In this document: in pieces, positions 33,893-42,309 of the stretch
How the letters are laid out: each line of letters opens with the position of its first letter
How positions within the stretch are numbered: position 1 is the stretch's first letter
Position numbers and translations under genes: made by a program
Assembly: GCA_964607705.1 (NCBI GenBank)
Contig: CAZSLI010000020.1
Span: 1-42,682 of the forward strand
DNA length: 42,682 nt
From: CAZSLI01 sp964607705
GTDB lineage: Bacteria; Actinomycetota; Coriobacteriia; Anaerosomatales; PHET01
Direction: 5' to 3'
Notes under the pieces: model-generated
What the model was told of the DNA's origin: nothing
Databases searched by the model: none
Seen by the model: only the letters and a program-made list of their open reading frames with translations

Positions 33893-34903
33893 CTAGACCG
33901 AGAAGGTGGGGTCGACGTGCTCTGTGATCAGCGCGCGGAGCTGCTCCACCGACAGCCAGTCGTGGTTCTCGCCCGAGCTGTAGCGGAAGCCCGGGTCGCA
34001 CATGCGGCCGCCTCCGGCGCTCATGAACTCGTCGATGTCCCACAACGGTGTCGCCGGCAAGATCACGAAGTGGTCCTCGAACTCGACGGTCGACAGCGAG
34101 TCCGTCTCGGTGATCATCTCCTCGTGGAGCTTCTCGCCCGGGCGGATGCCGATGATGCGCGTCGGCACGCCGGGAGCGACGGCCTCGGCGACGTCCATGA
34201 TCCGGTATGACGGGATCTTGGGGACGTAGAGCTCGCCACCCCACATGCGATCGAGCGCGCGCATGACCATCGCGACGCCCTCGTCGAGCGTGATGTTGAA
34301 GCGGGTCATCCGCTCGTCCGTGATGGGGATCTCGCCGGCATTGCGTTGCTGGAGGAAGAACGGGATGACGCTTCCTCGGCTGCCCATGACGTTACCGTAG
34401 CGGACAACCGAGAACTTGATGTCGTGATGGCCGCGGAAGTTGTTCGCTGCGACGAAGAGCTTGTCGCTCGCGAGCTTGGTAGCGCCATACAGGTTGATCG
34501 GCGCGGCGGCCTTGTCGGTCGACAGTGCGACCACCTTGCTGACTCCCTGGTCCATGGCCGCCTCGATCACGTTCTGCGCGCCGAGGACGTTGGTCTTGAT
34601 GGCCTCGAAGGGGTTGTACTCGCAGACCGGGACCTGCTTGAGGGCCGCCGCGTGGACGACGACGTCGATGCCCTCCATCGCCCGCCGAAGACGGTCGCGG
34701 TCGCGCACGTCGCCGATGAAGAAGCGGAGCTGCGGGTGGCGTCCGTGGTCGAACTGCTGCGCCATCTCAAACTGCTTGAGCTCGTCGCGCGAGTAGACCA
34801 CCAGACGGCGGATACCGGGATACCGGTCGAGGACTGTGCGAACGAACTGCTTTCCGAACGAGCCCGTTCCGCCGGTGACCAAGACGGCTTTGCCGTCGAG
34901 CAT
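33893..34903 (-). CDS. pseB: UDP-GlcNAc 4,6-dehydratase, C5-inverting (PseB)
   Basis: 336 residues, an extended SDR enzyme and the first step of pseudaminic acid synthesis. It has the NAD motif VTGGTGSFGKQF, VVYSRDELKQFEM, AAALKQVPVCEYNP, and the active site STDKAAAPINLYGATKLASD with the Asp-Lys and Tyr of the C5-inverting group. RYGNVMGSRGSVIPFF and RFNITLDEGV are family hallmarks. AAGGAG precedes the ATG at ideal spacing. It heads the pse operon. Confidence 0.96.
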   Translation of the reverse strand: MLDGKAVLVTGGTGSFGKQFVRTVLDRYPGIRRLVVYSRDELKQFEMAQQFDHGRHPQLRFFIGDVRDRDRLRRAMEGIDVVVHAAALKQVPVCEYNPFEAIKTNVLGAQNVIEAAMDQGVSKVVALSTDKAAAPINLYGATKLASDKLFVAANNFRGHHDIKFSVVRYGNVMGSRGSVIPFFLQQRNAGEIPITDERMTRFNITLDEGVAMVMRALDRMWGGELYVPKIPSYRIMDVAEAVAPGVPTRIIGIRPGEKLHEEMITETDSLSTVEFEDHFVILPATPLWDIDEFMSAGGGRMCDPGFRYSSGENHDWLSVEQLRALITEHVDPTFSV

Positions 34904-34961
34904 GCGTGTCTCCTTACGACTACGTGACGAGGGGCCCTCAAAGGCCGCCCGCGAACCGAGA

Positions 34962-34968
34962 TATGATA
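34962..34968. promoter_or_regulatory. Symmetric -10 shared by divergent pseB and ugd promoters
   Basis: TATGATA reads TATGAT on the plus strand (34962-34967) and TATCAT on the minus strand (34968-34963), each a 5/6 match to TATAAT. It lies in the 133-base divergent spacer, 69 bases before ugd and 59 before pseB. -35 elements are weak on both sides. Confidence 0.5.
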
Positions 34969-35036
34969 CCGTGCATGCGTCCGGCTGGCGAACCTCGGCC
35001 GACTCCGTTCCCGTTCCGTAAGGGGCATTTCACCTG

Positions 35037-36362
35037 ATGAAGATCAGTGTTGTTGGAACCGGCTACGTCGGGCTCGTGCAGGGAGTGTGCCTCGCTGAGC
35101 TGGGTCATCAAGTGACCTGCATTGACATCGACGAGCGCAAGATCGAGCGACTCAACGAGGGCATCAGCCCCATCTACGAGCCCGGTATCGAGGAGCTCAT
35201 CACCCGCAACGTCGCCGCTGGCCGCCTGTCATTCGCGACACCTGCCGCCGGATGGGCACCCCTCCTCGCCGAGGTGGTCTTCATCGCCGTCGGCACTCCC
35301 ATGTCCGAAAACGGTGCCGCTGACCTCGGCTATGTCCGCAGTGCAGTGGCCTCCATCGCCGCCGAGGCCCCCTTCCCGCTCACCGTCGTCATGAAGTCGA
35401 CGGTGCCGCCGGGCACCGGCCACGTGTTGCAGGCCCGGTTCCTCGGCGAAGCGGCGCACCCGGTGGGCTACGCGTCCAACCCGGAGTTCTTGCGCGAAGG
35501 CCAGGCCATCCGCGACTTCTTCGAGCCGGACCGCATCGTCATCGGCGGAGCAGCTGCCGAGGACCTGGCGCGTGTCACCGCCGTCTACCAGCCGCTCGTC
35601 GAGCGCTGTGAGGCCGAGGGCCGCGAGTGCGCCATCGTCTCCACCGACGTCGCCAGCGCCGAGACGATCAAGTATGCGTCGAACGCGTTCCTCTCCACCA
35701 AGATCAGCTTCATAAACGAGATGGCGAACGTGTGTGACTGCGTGGGCGCCGACATCGACGCCGTCGCGTCGGGAATGGGTCTCGACACCCGTATCGGCCC
35801 GCAGTTCCTCAAGGCCGGCATCGGCTACGGAGGCTCGTGCTTCCCGAAGGACACGCGCGCGCTCGACTTCATCTCGACACTCAACGGCTACGAGTTCGAC
35901 CTCCTCAAGGCCGTCATCGACGTGAACAACCGCCAGCGCCTGTTGCCGGTCATTCACCTGTCGAAGGCGCTTCCTGAACTGCACCACAGCCGGATCGCCG
36001 TACTCGGCCTGGCGTTCAAGCCGCACACCGACGACGTCCGTGAATCGCCGGCACTCGACATCGTGCCGCTGCTCCTGGAGGAGGGCGCCGAGGTCACGTG
36101 TTACGACCCTATCGCCGCCCCCATCGACATCGACGGCGCCGTGCGTTGCGACACCGTATGGGAGGCGCTCGAGGGTGCCTCGGCCGCCGTGGTGGTCACC
36201 GAATGGCCGGAATTCATCGAGCTCGACTGGGCGCGGGTGCGCGAAGCGATGACAGGGCCGGGGATCATCTTCGACGGTCGCAATGCGCTCGACCCCGATG
36301 CTGTCGCCACTGCCGGGCTGTCGTACATGGCCGTCGGCCGCGACGGCGCCCACCGGCGGTAG
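35037..36362 (+). CDS. ugd: UDP-glucose 6-dehydrogenase
   Basis: 441 residues. It oxidises UDP-glucose twice to UDP-glucuronate with NAD. The N-terminal Rossmann motif is VVGTGYVGLVQGVCLAELGH, followed by GISPIYEPGIEELI, VGTPMSENGAADL, MKSTVPPGTG and NPEFLREGQAI. The catalytic cysteine is in GYGGSCFPKDTRAL, and LGLAFKPHTDDVRESPA and VVVTEW follow. The GISPIYEPG and NPEFLREG forms fit UDP-glucose rather than UDP-HexNAc enzymes. It supplies glucuronate or its derivatives to the glycan, and is transcribed with the GT4 gene seven bases downstream. Confidence 0.94.
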   Translation: MKISVVGTGYVGLVQGVCLAELGHQVTCIDIDERKIERLNEGISPIYEPGIEELITRNVAAGRLSFATPAAGWAPLLAEVVFIAVGTPMSENGAADLGYVRSAVASIAAEAPFPLTVVMKSTVPPGTGHVLQARFLGEAAHPVGYASNPEFLREGQAIRDFFEPDRIVIGGAAAEDLARVTAVYQPLVERCEAEGRECAIVSTDVASAETIKYASNAFLSTKISFINEMANVCDCVGADIDAVASGMGLDTRIGPQFLKAGIGYGGSCFPKDTRALDFISTLNGYEFDLLKAVIDVNNRQRLLPVIHLSKALPELHHSRIAVLGLAFKPHTDDVRESPALDIVPLLLEEGAEVTCYDPIAAPIDIDGAVRCDTVWEALEGASAAVVVTEWPEFIELDWARVREAMTGPGIIFDGRNALDPDAVATAGLSYMAVGRDGAHRR

Positions 36363-36369
36363 CGCGCGG

Positions 36370-37593
36370 GTGCGCATCCTCTACGTCCACCAGTTCTTCG
36401 CCACCCGCGAGTCCACGCTTGGGCTGATCCGCAGCTACGAGTTCGCCCGGCGCTGGGTCGACGAGGGACATGAGGTCACGATGGTCACCTCGGCCTCCCG
36501 TCTGCCTGCCGAGTACTCGGAGAGACTGTTCTCGGATGGCCTGATCGATGGCATCCGCGTACGGAGCGTACGGGTCCACTACAGCAACTACATGAGCTAC
36601 GGGCGCCGCATCCTGTCGTTCGCAACCTTCATGCTGGGTGCGACTTGGCTCGTTGCCACCGCCGGTAGGCACGACGTGGTCTTTGCGACCTCGACGCCGC
36701 TCACGGTAGGCATCCCCGGCTGGCTGGGCGCGGCTCTCAACCGGACGCCGTTCGTGTTCGAGGTCCGCGACTTGTGGCCCGAGGCGGCCATCCAGATGGG
36801 GGCGATCAGCGAGAAGGGCTTCTTCGGGCGCATCGCGAAGGTCCTTGAGCGCTTCCTCTACCGACGGGCACGCCACGTGGTGGCGCTTTCGCCCGGCATG
36901 GTCGCAGGGGTCGTCGCAGAAGGCAAGGACCCTGCACTCGTCCACATGGTGCCGAACTCGGCCGACCTCGACCTGTTCTCACCGGGCCCGAAGGACACCG
37001 AGCTCGTGGAGCGCTACGGCCTCACGGACCGCTTCGTGGTGGGCTATGCCGGCGCCATCGGGCCGAGCAACGCGGTCGAGAACAACGTTCCCGAGGCGGC
37101 TCGCGTCCTCTCGGAGCACGGGCGAACGGACATCGTGTTCCTGATCGTGGGTGAGGGAAAGTCGCTGCCCGAGCTTCAGAAGCGCTGCGAGGGCATGCCC
37201 AACGTCATAGTGACCGGCTCGACGATCCCCAAGGCCGAGGTGCCCCGCTTCACTCGCACCGCCGACGCCCTGATGGTGCTCTTCGACGACAAGCCGATCC
37301 TGGCGACCAACTCGCCGAACAAGTTCTTCGACGGACTGGCCACCGGCCGGCCCATGATCGTCAACTCGAACGGCTGGACCAAGGACCTCGTGGAGGACAA
37401 CGGCTGCGGTGTCCACTTCCCCGCCGGCGACGGCGCTGCACTCGCAGAAGCCGTGATCCGCCTCGCTGACGATACGGCCATGCGCCAGGAGATGGGCCGT
37501 CGCGCTCGCGCGCTCGCCGAGGAACGCTTCGCGCGCGACATCCTCGCCGAGCAGGTGCTGAGGGTACTCGAGACCGCGGCCGACGCGCGCTAG
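36370..37593 (+). CDS. GT4 family glycosyltransferase, WbuB-like
   Basis: 407 residues from a GTG at 36370; a longer open frame overlaps ugd and is not used. The sequence begins VRILYVHQFFATRE and contains FVFEVRDLWPEAAIQMGAI, a hallmark of the WbuB (amino-sugar transferase) subgroup. LYRRARHVVALSPGM, VGYAGAIGPSNAVEN and NKFFDGLATGRPMIVN in the donor half follow. Members transfer amino-sugars such as FucNAc in O-antigens. The ribosome site is weak, so translation is probably coupled to ugd. Confidence 0.88.
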   Translation: MRILYVHQFFATRESTLGLIRSYEFARRWVDEGHEVTMVTSASRLPAEYSERLFSDGLIDGIRVRSVRVHYSNYMSYGRRILSFATFMLGATWLVATAGRHDVVFATSTPLTVGIPGWLGAALNRTPFVFEVRDLWPEAAIQMGAISEKGFFGRIAKVLERFLYRRARHVVALSPGMVAGVVAEGKDPALVHMVPNSADLDLFSPGPKDTELVERYGLTDRFVVGYAGAIGPSNAVENNVPEAARVLSEHGRTDIVFLIVGEGKSLPELQKRCEGMPNVIVTGSTIPKAEVPRFTRTADALMVLFDDKPILATNSPNKFFDGLATGRPMIVNSNGWTKDLVEDNGCGVHFPAGDGAALAEAVIRLADDTAMRQEMGRRARALAEERFARDILAEQVLRVLETAADAR

Positions 37594-37619
37594 CGTCCGG
37601 CCGCAACTGCCACCGAGAG

Positions 37620-39161
37620 CTACTGGCTGGCGTCCACCGGAGTGACAGGTACGCGCGCCAGGTCCCAGTCCTTGCCGATGACCACGAGCACGTCGGTACC
37701 AAAGGTGTACATACCGCGGCTCTCGACGATCTTCGTGCCGGGCGGAAGGGCCTTCGCGACCAGTGCCGCGGCAGCCGGGCTGTTCTTGTGCACGACCAGC
37801 GTCTGGTCGTAGACGAACTGGCCGGCGTTGCCCACGTCGGCGACGTTGAAGGCCCGCGCCTTGAGTATGGATGAAGCCTGCTTAGCGCAGCCGGCCACGC
37901 CCCCGCCGTTGCGCACAGTCACGCTGACGTCCTTGGGGTCGACTTCCTCGGCAGGAGCGCTCGAGGTCTGCGTCCCGGCGGTCGGCTTGGAACCGGGTGC
38001 CGTCGTCGAGGTGGCGTCGAAGCTCACACCGGCCTTCATCTTCTTGACGAGCTCGTCCAGCTTCTTCTCGTCGGTGTAGATGAAGGGGGAACGCCACTCG
38101 CCAACCACTGTGGCGGTGTAGAGGCTCTTGCCGCCCGCCCCGCGCATGGCCTGTGCGGTGCGCACCATCTCCATGAGTGACATGTCGGTCTTGATATAGG
38201 GAGCCACCGCCATGACGACTCGCGGCAGCTTCGATACGTTCTCCTTCTTGGCGACCTGATCGGCCAGTGCCCTGAAGAAGAGCTGCTGGTTCTTCATGCG
38301 CGAGAAGTCCTGGTCGACGAACTGGTGGCGCGCTCGCACGAAGGTGAGGGCGTGCTCGCCGTCGAGGAGCTGATAGCCGGCGTCGATGTGACTCGCGGCC
38401 TTCTTGCGAGAGGCGCTGGCTGCCGAACGGTCGTTGATCTCGACCGGCACGTCGATCCAGACGCCGCCGAGCGCGTTGACGGCTTTCTTGAAGCCGTAGA
38501 AGTTGACCTGCATGTAGTGGTTGATCGGCACGCCCGTCAAATCGTGGACTGCGTCGATGGCGCCCTCTGCGCCGCCGTACTGATACGCCTGGTTTATCTT
38601 CTTGGCGCCGTGGCCGGGGATCTCGACGCGCGTGTCACGCGGGATCGACATCAGCCACATCTGCTTGGTCTTGGGATCGATCTTCGCGAGGATCATCGTG
38701 TCCGAGCGGTAGACCTCATCGCCCTTGCGCTGGTCGCCGCCGAGAATGAGCACGGTGTAGGGCTTCTGCGGCTTGGCCTGGGCCAGGCTGGCGTCGAGCT
38801 TGGTGGTGCGCGTCACCTGCATGGTCGACTCGAGGTGGCGCACGTACGCATAGGCTCCCACGGCACCGAGTGCCAGAAGAACAGCGATGGTGACCACCGC
38901 AAAGAGTGCGACCTTGCGATAGCGTGACCGGCGCCTCTCGCGCTCGGCCTTCAGGCGCGCGGGTGCGGACTCCAGCGGACCGCGGCGGCGCGAGCTGGGA
39001 TCGGTGAGCCGCTGGCCCTCTGCGGGTCGCGGCGTGCGCTTCTTGGGGCCCGAGCCATCTCGGTCGAGTGAGCGCAGCGGGCGCGGCTCACGTCCGGTAT
39101 GTCCGAGGCTCTCATGCTTGCGCCCGAACGGCGTTCCGCCCTTGGACGAATGCTTACCCAT
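37620..39161 (-). CDS. LytR-CpsA-Psr (LCP) family glycopolymer ligase with LytR_C domain
   Basis: 513 residues. A long basic, low-complexity cytoplasmic N-terminus (1-82) leads to one membrane segment (84-106). The extracellular LCP domain (about 135-305) contains the phosphate-binding residues in YRSDTMILAKIDP, SIPRDTRVEIPG and FVRARHQFVDQDFSR. A Ser/Thr/Pro linker (380-405) leads to a LytR_C domain (408-500, VTVRNGGGVAGCAKQASSIL). LCP enzymes transfer undecaprenyl-linked polymers to peptidoglycan, so this is the likely attachment enzyme if the glycan is wall-bound. Its gene is convergent with the GT4 gene and lies downstream of the wbp cluster. Confidence 0.93.
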   Translation of the reverse strand: MGKHSSKGGTPFGRKHESLGHTGREPRPLRSLDRDGSGPKKRTPRPAEGQRLTDPSSRRRGPLESAPARLKAERERRRSRYRKVALFAVVTIAVLLALGAVGAYAYVRHLESTMQVTRTTKLDASLAQAKPQKPYTVLILGGDQRKGDEVYRSDTMILAKIDPKTKQMWLMSIPRDTRVEIPGHGAKKINQAYQYGGAEGAIDAVHDLTGVPINHYMQVNFYGFKKAVNALGGVWIDVPVEINDRSAASASRKKAASHIDAGYQLLDGEHALTFVRARHQFVDQDFSRMKNQQLFFRALADQVAKKENVSKLPRVVMAVAPYIKTDMSLMEMVRTAQAMRGAGGKSLYTATVVGEWRSPFIYTDEKKLDELVKKMKAGVSFDATSTTAPGSKPTAGTQTSSAPAEEVDPKDVSVTVRNGGGVAGCAKQASSILKARAFNVADVGNAGQFVYDQTLVVHKNSPAAAALVAKALPPGTKIVESRGMYTFGTDVLVVIGKDWDLARVPVTPVDASQ

Positions 39162-39283
39162 GTACGCTCACCCCCTCGGTTTCACACGATGTCTCATTAT
39201 GGCGCGCGCCGGCTGCGGTACGCACGAACGGCACCGCGGCGGACGCGCAGAGGCACTCTGCGGGGGCGTTTTGATTCCTGGCG

Positions 39284-40390
39284 CTAATCGAGCACACTCC
39301 TGACCACGCGAGCGACCTCTTCGATCTGCTCGCGAGCTATCCCGGGATACGCTGGCAGTGCAAACGTCACGCCATCGCAGGACTCGGCAACGGGAAGCGA
39401 CGGCTTCACGTAATCGTCACGGTTGGTGAACGCATCCTGCTCGTGAAGAGCGAGCGGGTAGTAGAGTGCCGTGCCGATGCCCGCCTCCTTGAGGGCGTCC
39501 ATGACTTCGGCGGCTCTCGTGGACTTCACGATGTAGAGATGGAACACCGCGTCGCCGTACTCGCGCGTGACGGGCAGCTCGAGATCCGGCGTGCCGGCCA
39601 GCAGCTCGTTGTAGAGCGCGGCGGCCTCACGGCGCTGTGCGTTCCACGTGTCGAGGTGCGGCAGCTTCACGAGCAGGATCGCTGCCTGCAGGGCATCCAG
39701 ACGGGAGTTCACGCCGAGCGCGTCGTGGAAGTACTTCTTGCTCGTCCCGTGCGCGGCGAGCTTGCGAGCCTTGGCGGCGATCTCGTCGTCATCGGTCGTC
39801 AGGCAGCCGCCGTCACCGGCGCAACCGAGGTTCTTACTCGGGAAGAAGCTGAAGGCCGCCGCCTTGGCGAGCGCCCCCGCCCTTTTGCCCTTGTAGGTCG
39901 CACCGATGGCCTGGCAGGCGTCCTCGATGACGATCAGCCCGTGCTTCTCGGCGATCGCGTTGAGGGCGTCCATGTCCACACACTGGCCGAAGATGTGGAC
40001 CGGCATGATCGCCTTCGTGTTCGGCGTGATGGCGGCCTCGACCTTGGCGACGTCCATGTTGTAGGTGCCGGGCTCGATGTCCACGAAGACGGGCTTGGCG
40101 CCCACGTGGGCGATCGACTCGGCGGTGGCAAAGAACGTGAAGGGAGTGGTGATGACCTCGTCACCCTTGCCGATGCCCGCAGCCGCCAAGATGAGGAAGA
40201 GCGCGTCGGTGCCGTTGCCGCAAGCCACACAGTGCTTGGCTCCCACGTACTCGGCGATCGCGGCCTCGAGCTCCTTGACCTTGGGCCCGCCGATGAACCC
40301 GGCGCCCTCCATCGTCTCGAACCATGCTGCATCGAGTTCGCTCTTGAGGTCACGGTATTGAGCTTTCAAATCGAGCAGCGGGACACCCAT
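39284..40390 (-). CDS. wbpE: UDP-2-acetamido-2-deoxy-ribo-hexuluronate aminotransferase (WbpE-like)
   Basis: 368 residues, a DegT/DnrJ/EryC1 PLP enzyme. It begins VPLLDLKAQYRDLKSELD and contains GGPKVKELEAAIAEYVGAKH, CGNGTDALFL, PVHIFGQCVDMDALNAIAEKH, EDACQAIGATYKG and the PLP lysine in FSFFPSKNLGCAGDGG. GQCVDMD and FFPSKNLG are typical of WbpE, which transaminates the 3-keto uronate made by WbpB. A good AAGGAG precedes the ATG. The adjacent wbpD, wbpB and wbpA homologues support the assignment. Confidence 0.9.
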   Translation of the reverse strand: MGVPLLDLKAQYRDLKSELDAAWFETMEGAGFIGGPKVKELEAAIAEYVGAKHCVACGNGTDALFLILAAAGIGKGDEVITTPFTFFATAESIAHVGAKPVFVDIEPGTYNMDVAKVEAAITPNTKAIMPVHIFGQCVDMDALNAIAEKHGLIVIEDACQAIGATYKGKRAGALAKAAAFSFFPSKNLGCAGDGGCLTTDDDEIAAKARKLAAHGTSKKYFHDALGVNSRLDALQAAILLVKLPHLDTWNAQRREAAALYNELLAGTPDLELPVTREYGDAVFHLYIVKSTRAAEVMDALKEAGIGTALYYPLALHEQDAFTNRDDYVKPSLPVAESCDGVTFALPAYPGIAREQIEEVARVVRSVLD

Positions 40391-40479
40391 GATTCGAGCT
40401 CCTTCGGATCGGTGGTACGGGTAGTATGCACGGCGCGCCCGCCTGAGCGAGCGCGCAAGGGACTACTGTTGACCGTGTG

Positions 40480-41283
40480 TTACTGGTTCTCCAGAAGTTC
40501 GTCGGAAGGCACCTCTCGCACCGGTTTGGCAGGAACGCCGAGTACGAGTGTGTGTGCGGGTACGTCGCGGGTCACGACGGACCCGGTGGCCACGAACGCT
40601 TCCTCGCCGATCTCGATACCCGGGAGGATGTGCGAGCCGCCGCCCACACGCGCGCCCCTGCGCACCGTGCAGCCCTTGAGCTCGGCGAAGCGCTTCTCGG
40701 TGCGGCCCATGTAGTTGTCGTTGGTCGTGACCACCATGGGAGCGATGAACACGTCGTCCTCAAGCGTCACGTATGCGGTGATGTAGGCACCGCTCTGTAT
40801 CTTGGTGCGCGCGCCGATGCTCGTGTCGTTCTCGACCGTCACGCCCCGGCCGACGACCGCTCCGTCTCCCACGGTGCAGCGCTCGCGGATACCAGCGTTG
40901 TCGCCAACGATGACGCCGTCTCCCAGCGTGGTTCCGGCCATGACGACCGTGTGACTGCCGATGGAGCACCCCTCGCCGATGACGACGCCGGGAAGCACGC
41001 CTCCCTTGGCGGTCGAGCGGGGCGAGAGCTTGGGCCTCTTGCCAACGATCGCGAAGTCGGCCACGACCGTTCCCGCGCCCAGCTCCGCGCCTTCGCAGAG
41101 GGTGACGTGGTTTCCGACGACGCACTGGGCACCGACCCGCACGCCCGGCTCGATGACCACGAAGCTGCCGAGCGCCGCGCCTGCGCCGAACTCGACGCCT
41201 TCGCCGACGACGATGCCGTGGCCGTGAGTCAGGTCGTCCGGTACCGCTACCGAGGGATGCGCGTGAAGCCCGTGCCTGCCCAC
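40480..41283 (-). CDS. wbpD: UDP-2-acetamido-3-amino-glucuronate N-acetyltransferase (WbpD-like)
   Basis: 267 residues, longer than the roughly 190-residue WbpD of Pseudomonas. Extra N-terminal hexapeptide repeats precede the WbpD-type core. The left-handed beta-helix contains IGARTKIQSGAYITAYVTLEDDVFIAPMVVTTND and GCTVRRGARVGGGSHILPGIEIGEEAFVATGSVVTRDVP with VLGVPAKPVREV. It would N-acetylate the 3-amino group to give UDP-GlcNAc(3NAc)A. It starts with GTG directly after the oxidoreductase stop codon (TGAGTG), with GGAGG five bases before the start. Confidence 0.87.
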   Translation of the reverse strand: MGRHGLHAHPSVAVPDDLTHGHGIVVGEGVEFGAGAALGSFVVIEPGVRVGAQCVVGNHVTLCEGAELGAGTVVADFAIVGKRPKLSPRSTAKGGVLPGVVIGEGCSIGSHTVVMAGTTLGDGVIVGDNAGIRERCTVGDGAVVGRGVTVENDTSIGARTKIQSGAYITAYVTLEDDVFIAPMVVTTNDNYMGRTEKRFAELKGCTVRRGARVGGGSHILPGIEIGEEAFVATGSVVTRDVPAHTLVLGVPAKPVREVPSDELLENQ

Positions 41284-42309
41284 TCAGACCTCCAGGACCG
41301 TCGACACCGGAGCGCCGCCCGCGGCCATCGACTCGTCCACGGCCTCGAGGACGCGAACCACTGCAAGGCCAGCGCGGCCGTCGCTTCTCGGCGCTTCGCC
41401 GCTGCGGCAGCAGTCGAGGAAGTGCTGGACCTCTATGCCGAGCGGCTCCTTCATCGGAATGAAGGGAACCGTGATGTCGCCGAAGCGCAAAGTGAGATCC
41501 TGGTTCCACGACATGGCGTCCTCGGGAGCGCCGAGGCCCTTGTCATAGATCCAGATCTTCTCGGTGGCCTGCATGTCGTCGAAGACGAGCATCTTCTTGG
41601 TGCCTACGACGGTGAGTGTGCGGACCTTGTGCGGATCGAGCCAGCTGACGTGGATGTTTGCCATCCGACCGCTCGGGAAGTGCAGGTTCGCGAACACGGT
41701 GTCGTGCACGCCGGGCGTGACGTATGCGGCGCCGTTCGCCGAGACCCGGTCCGGCGTCTCACCGAGGACGTAGAGCGCGATGGAGACATCGTGCGGAGCG
41801 AGCGACCAAAACGCGTTCTCCTCGGTGCGCACCTTGCCCAGGTTCAGGCGCTGCAGGTACACGTAGAGCACGTCGCCGAGCTCCCCGGAGGCGATGTAGT
41901 CGCGGATCCAGTTGATGGCCGAGTGGTACACCATCAGGTGGCCGACCATCAGCGTCACGCCGGCCTCGTCGGCCATGCGCACGAGCGTCTCGGACTCGTC
42001 CGAGCGCAACGTGAGCGGCTTCTCGACGAAGCAGTGCTTGCCCGCCGCGAGCACCTTGCTCGCGATCGCGAAGTGGCTCGGGGCGCTCGTGGCCACGACC
42101 ACCGCGTCGATGTCGGCGCGCGCCAGCATCGCGTCCAGGTCGCTCGTGGTCTCCACGTAGGGATACAGCGCGCTGAGCTTGCCGAGGTTGGCCTCGGACA
42201 GGTCGCAGGCCGCGACGAGCTCGGCGTCACCGAGCCGGTCGAGGTTGCGGACGAGGTTGGGGCCCCAGTAGCCGAATCCGACGACTCCTACCCGCACCGG
42301 CGCCGCCAC
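41284..42309 (-). CDS. wbpB: Gfo/Idh/MocA oxidoreductase (WbpB-like)
   Basis: 341 residues, GTG start sharing one base with the upstream stop. The N-terminal Rossmann fold VGVVGFGYWGPNLVRNL and the EKPLTL motif mark the Gfo/Idh/MocA family. HVSWLDPHKVRTLTVVGTKKMLVFDDMQATEKIWIYDKG matches the wbp-type group. It would oxidise C3 of UDP-GlcNAc-uronate for transamination by WbpE. The position between wbpA and wbpD homologues supports this. Confidence 0.88.
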   Translation of the reverse strand: MAAPVRVGVVGFGYWGPNLVRNLDRLGDAELVAACDLSEANLGKLSALYPYVETTSDLDAMLARADIDAVVVATSAPSHFAIASKVLAAGKHCFVEKPLTLRSDESETLVRMADEAGVTLMVGHLMVYHSAINWIRDYIASGELGDVLYVYLQRLNLGKVRTEENAFWSLAPHDVSIALYVLGETPDRVSANGAAYVTPGVHDTVFANLHFPSGRMANIHVSWLDPHKVRTLTVVGTKKMLVFDDMQATEKIWIYDKGLGAPEDAMSWNQDLTLRFGDITVPFIPMKEPLGIEVQHFLDCCRSGEAPRSDGRAGLAVVRVLEAVDESMAAGGAPVSTVLEV

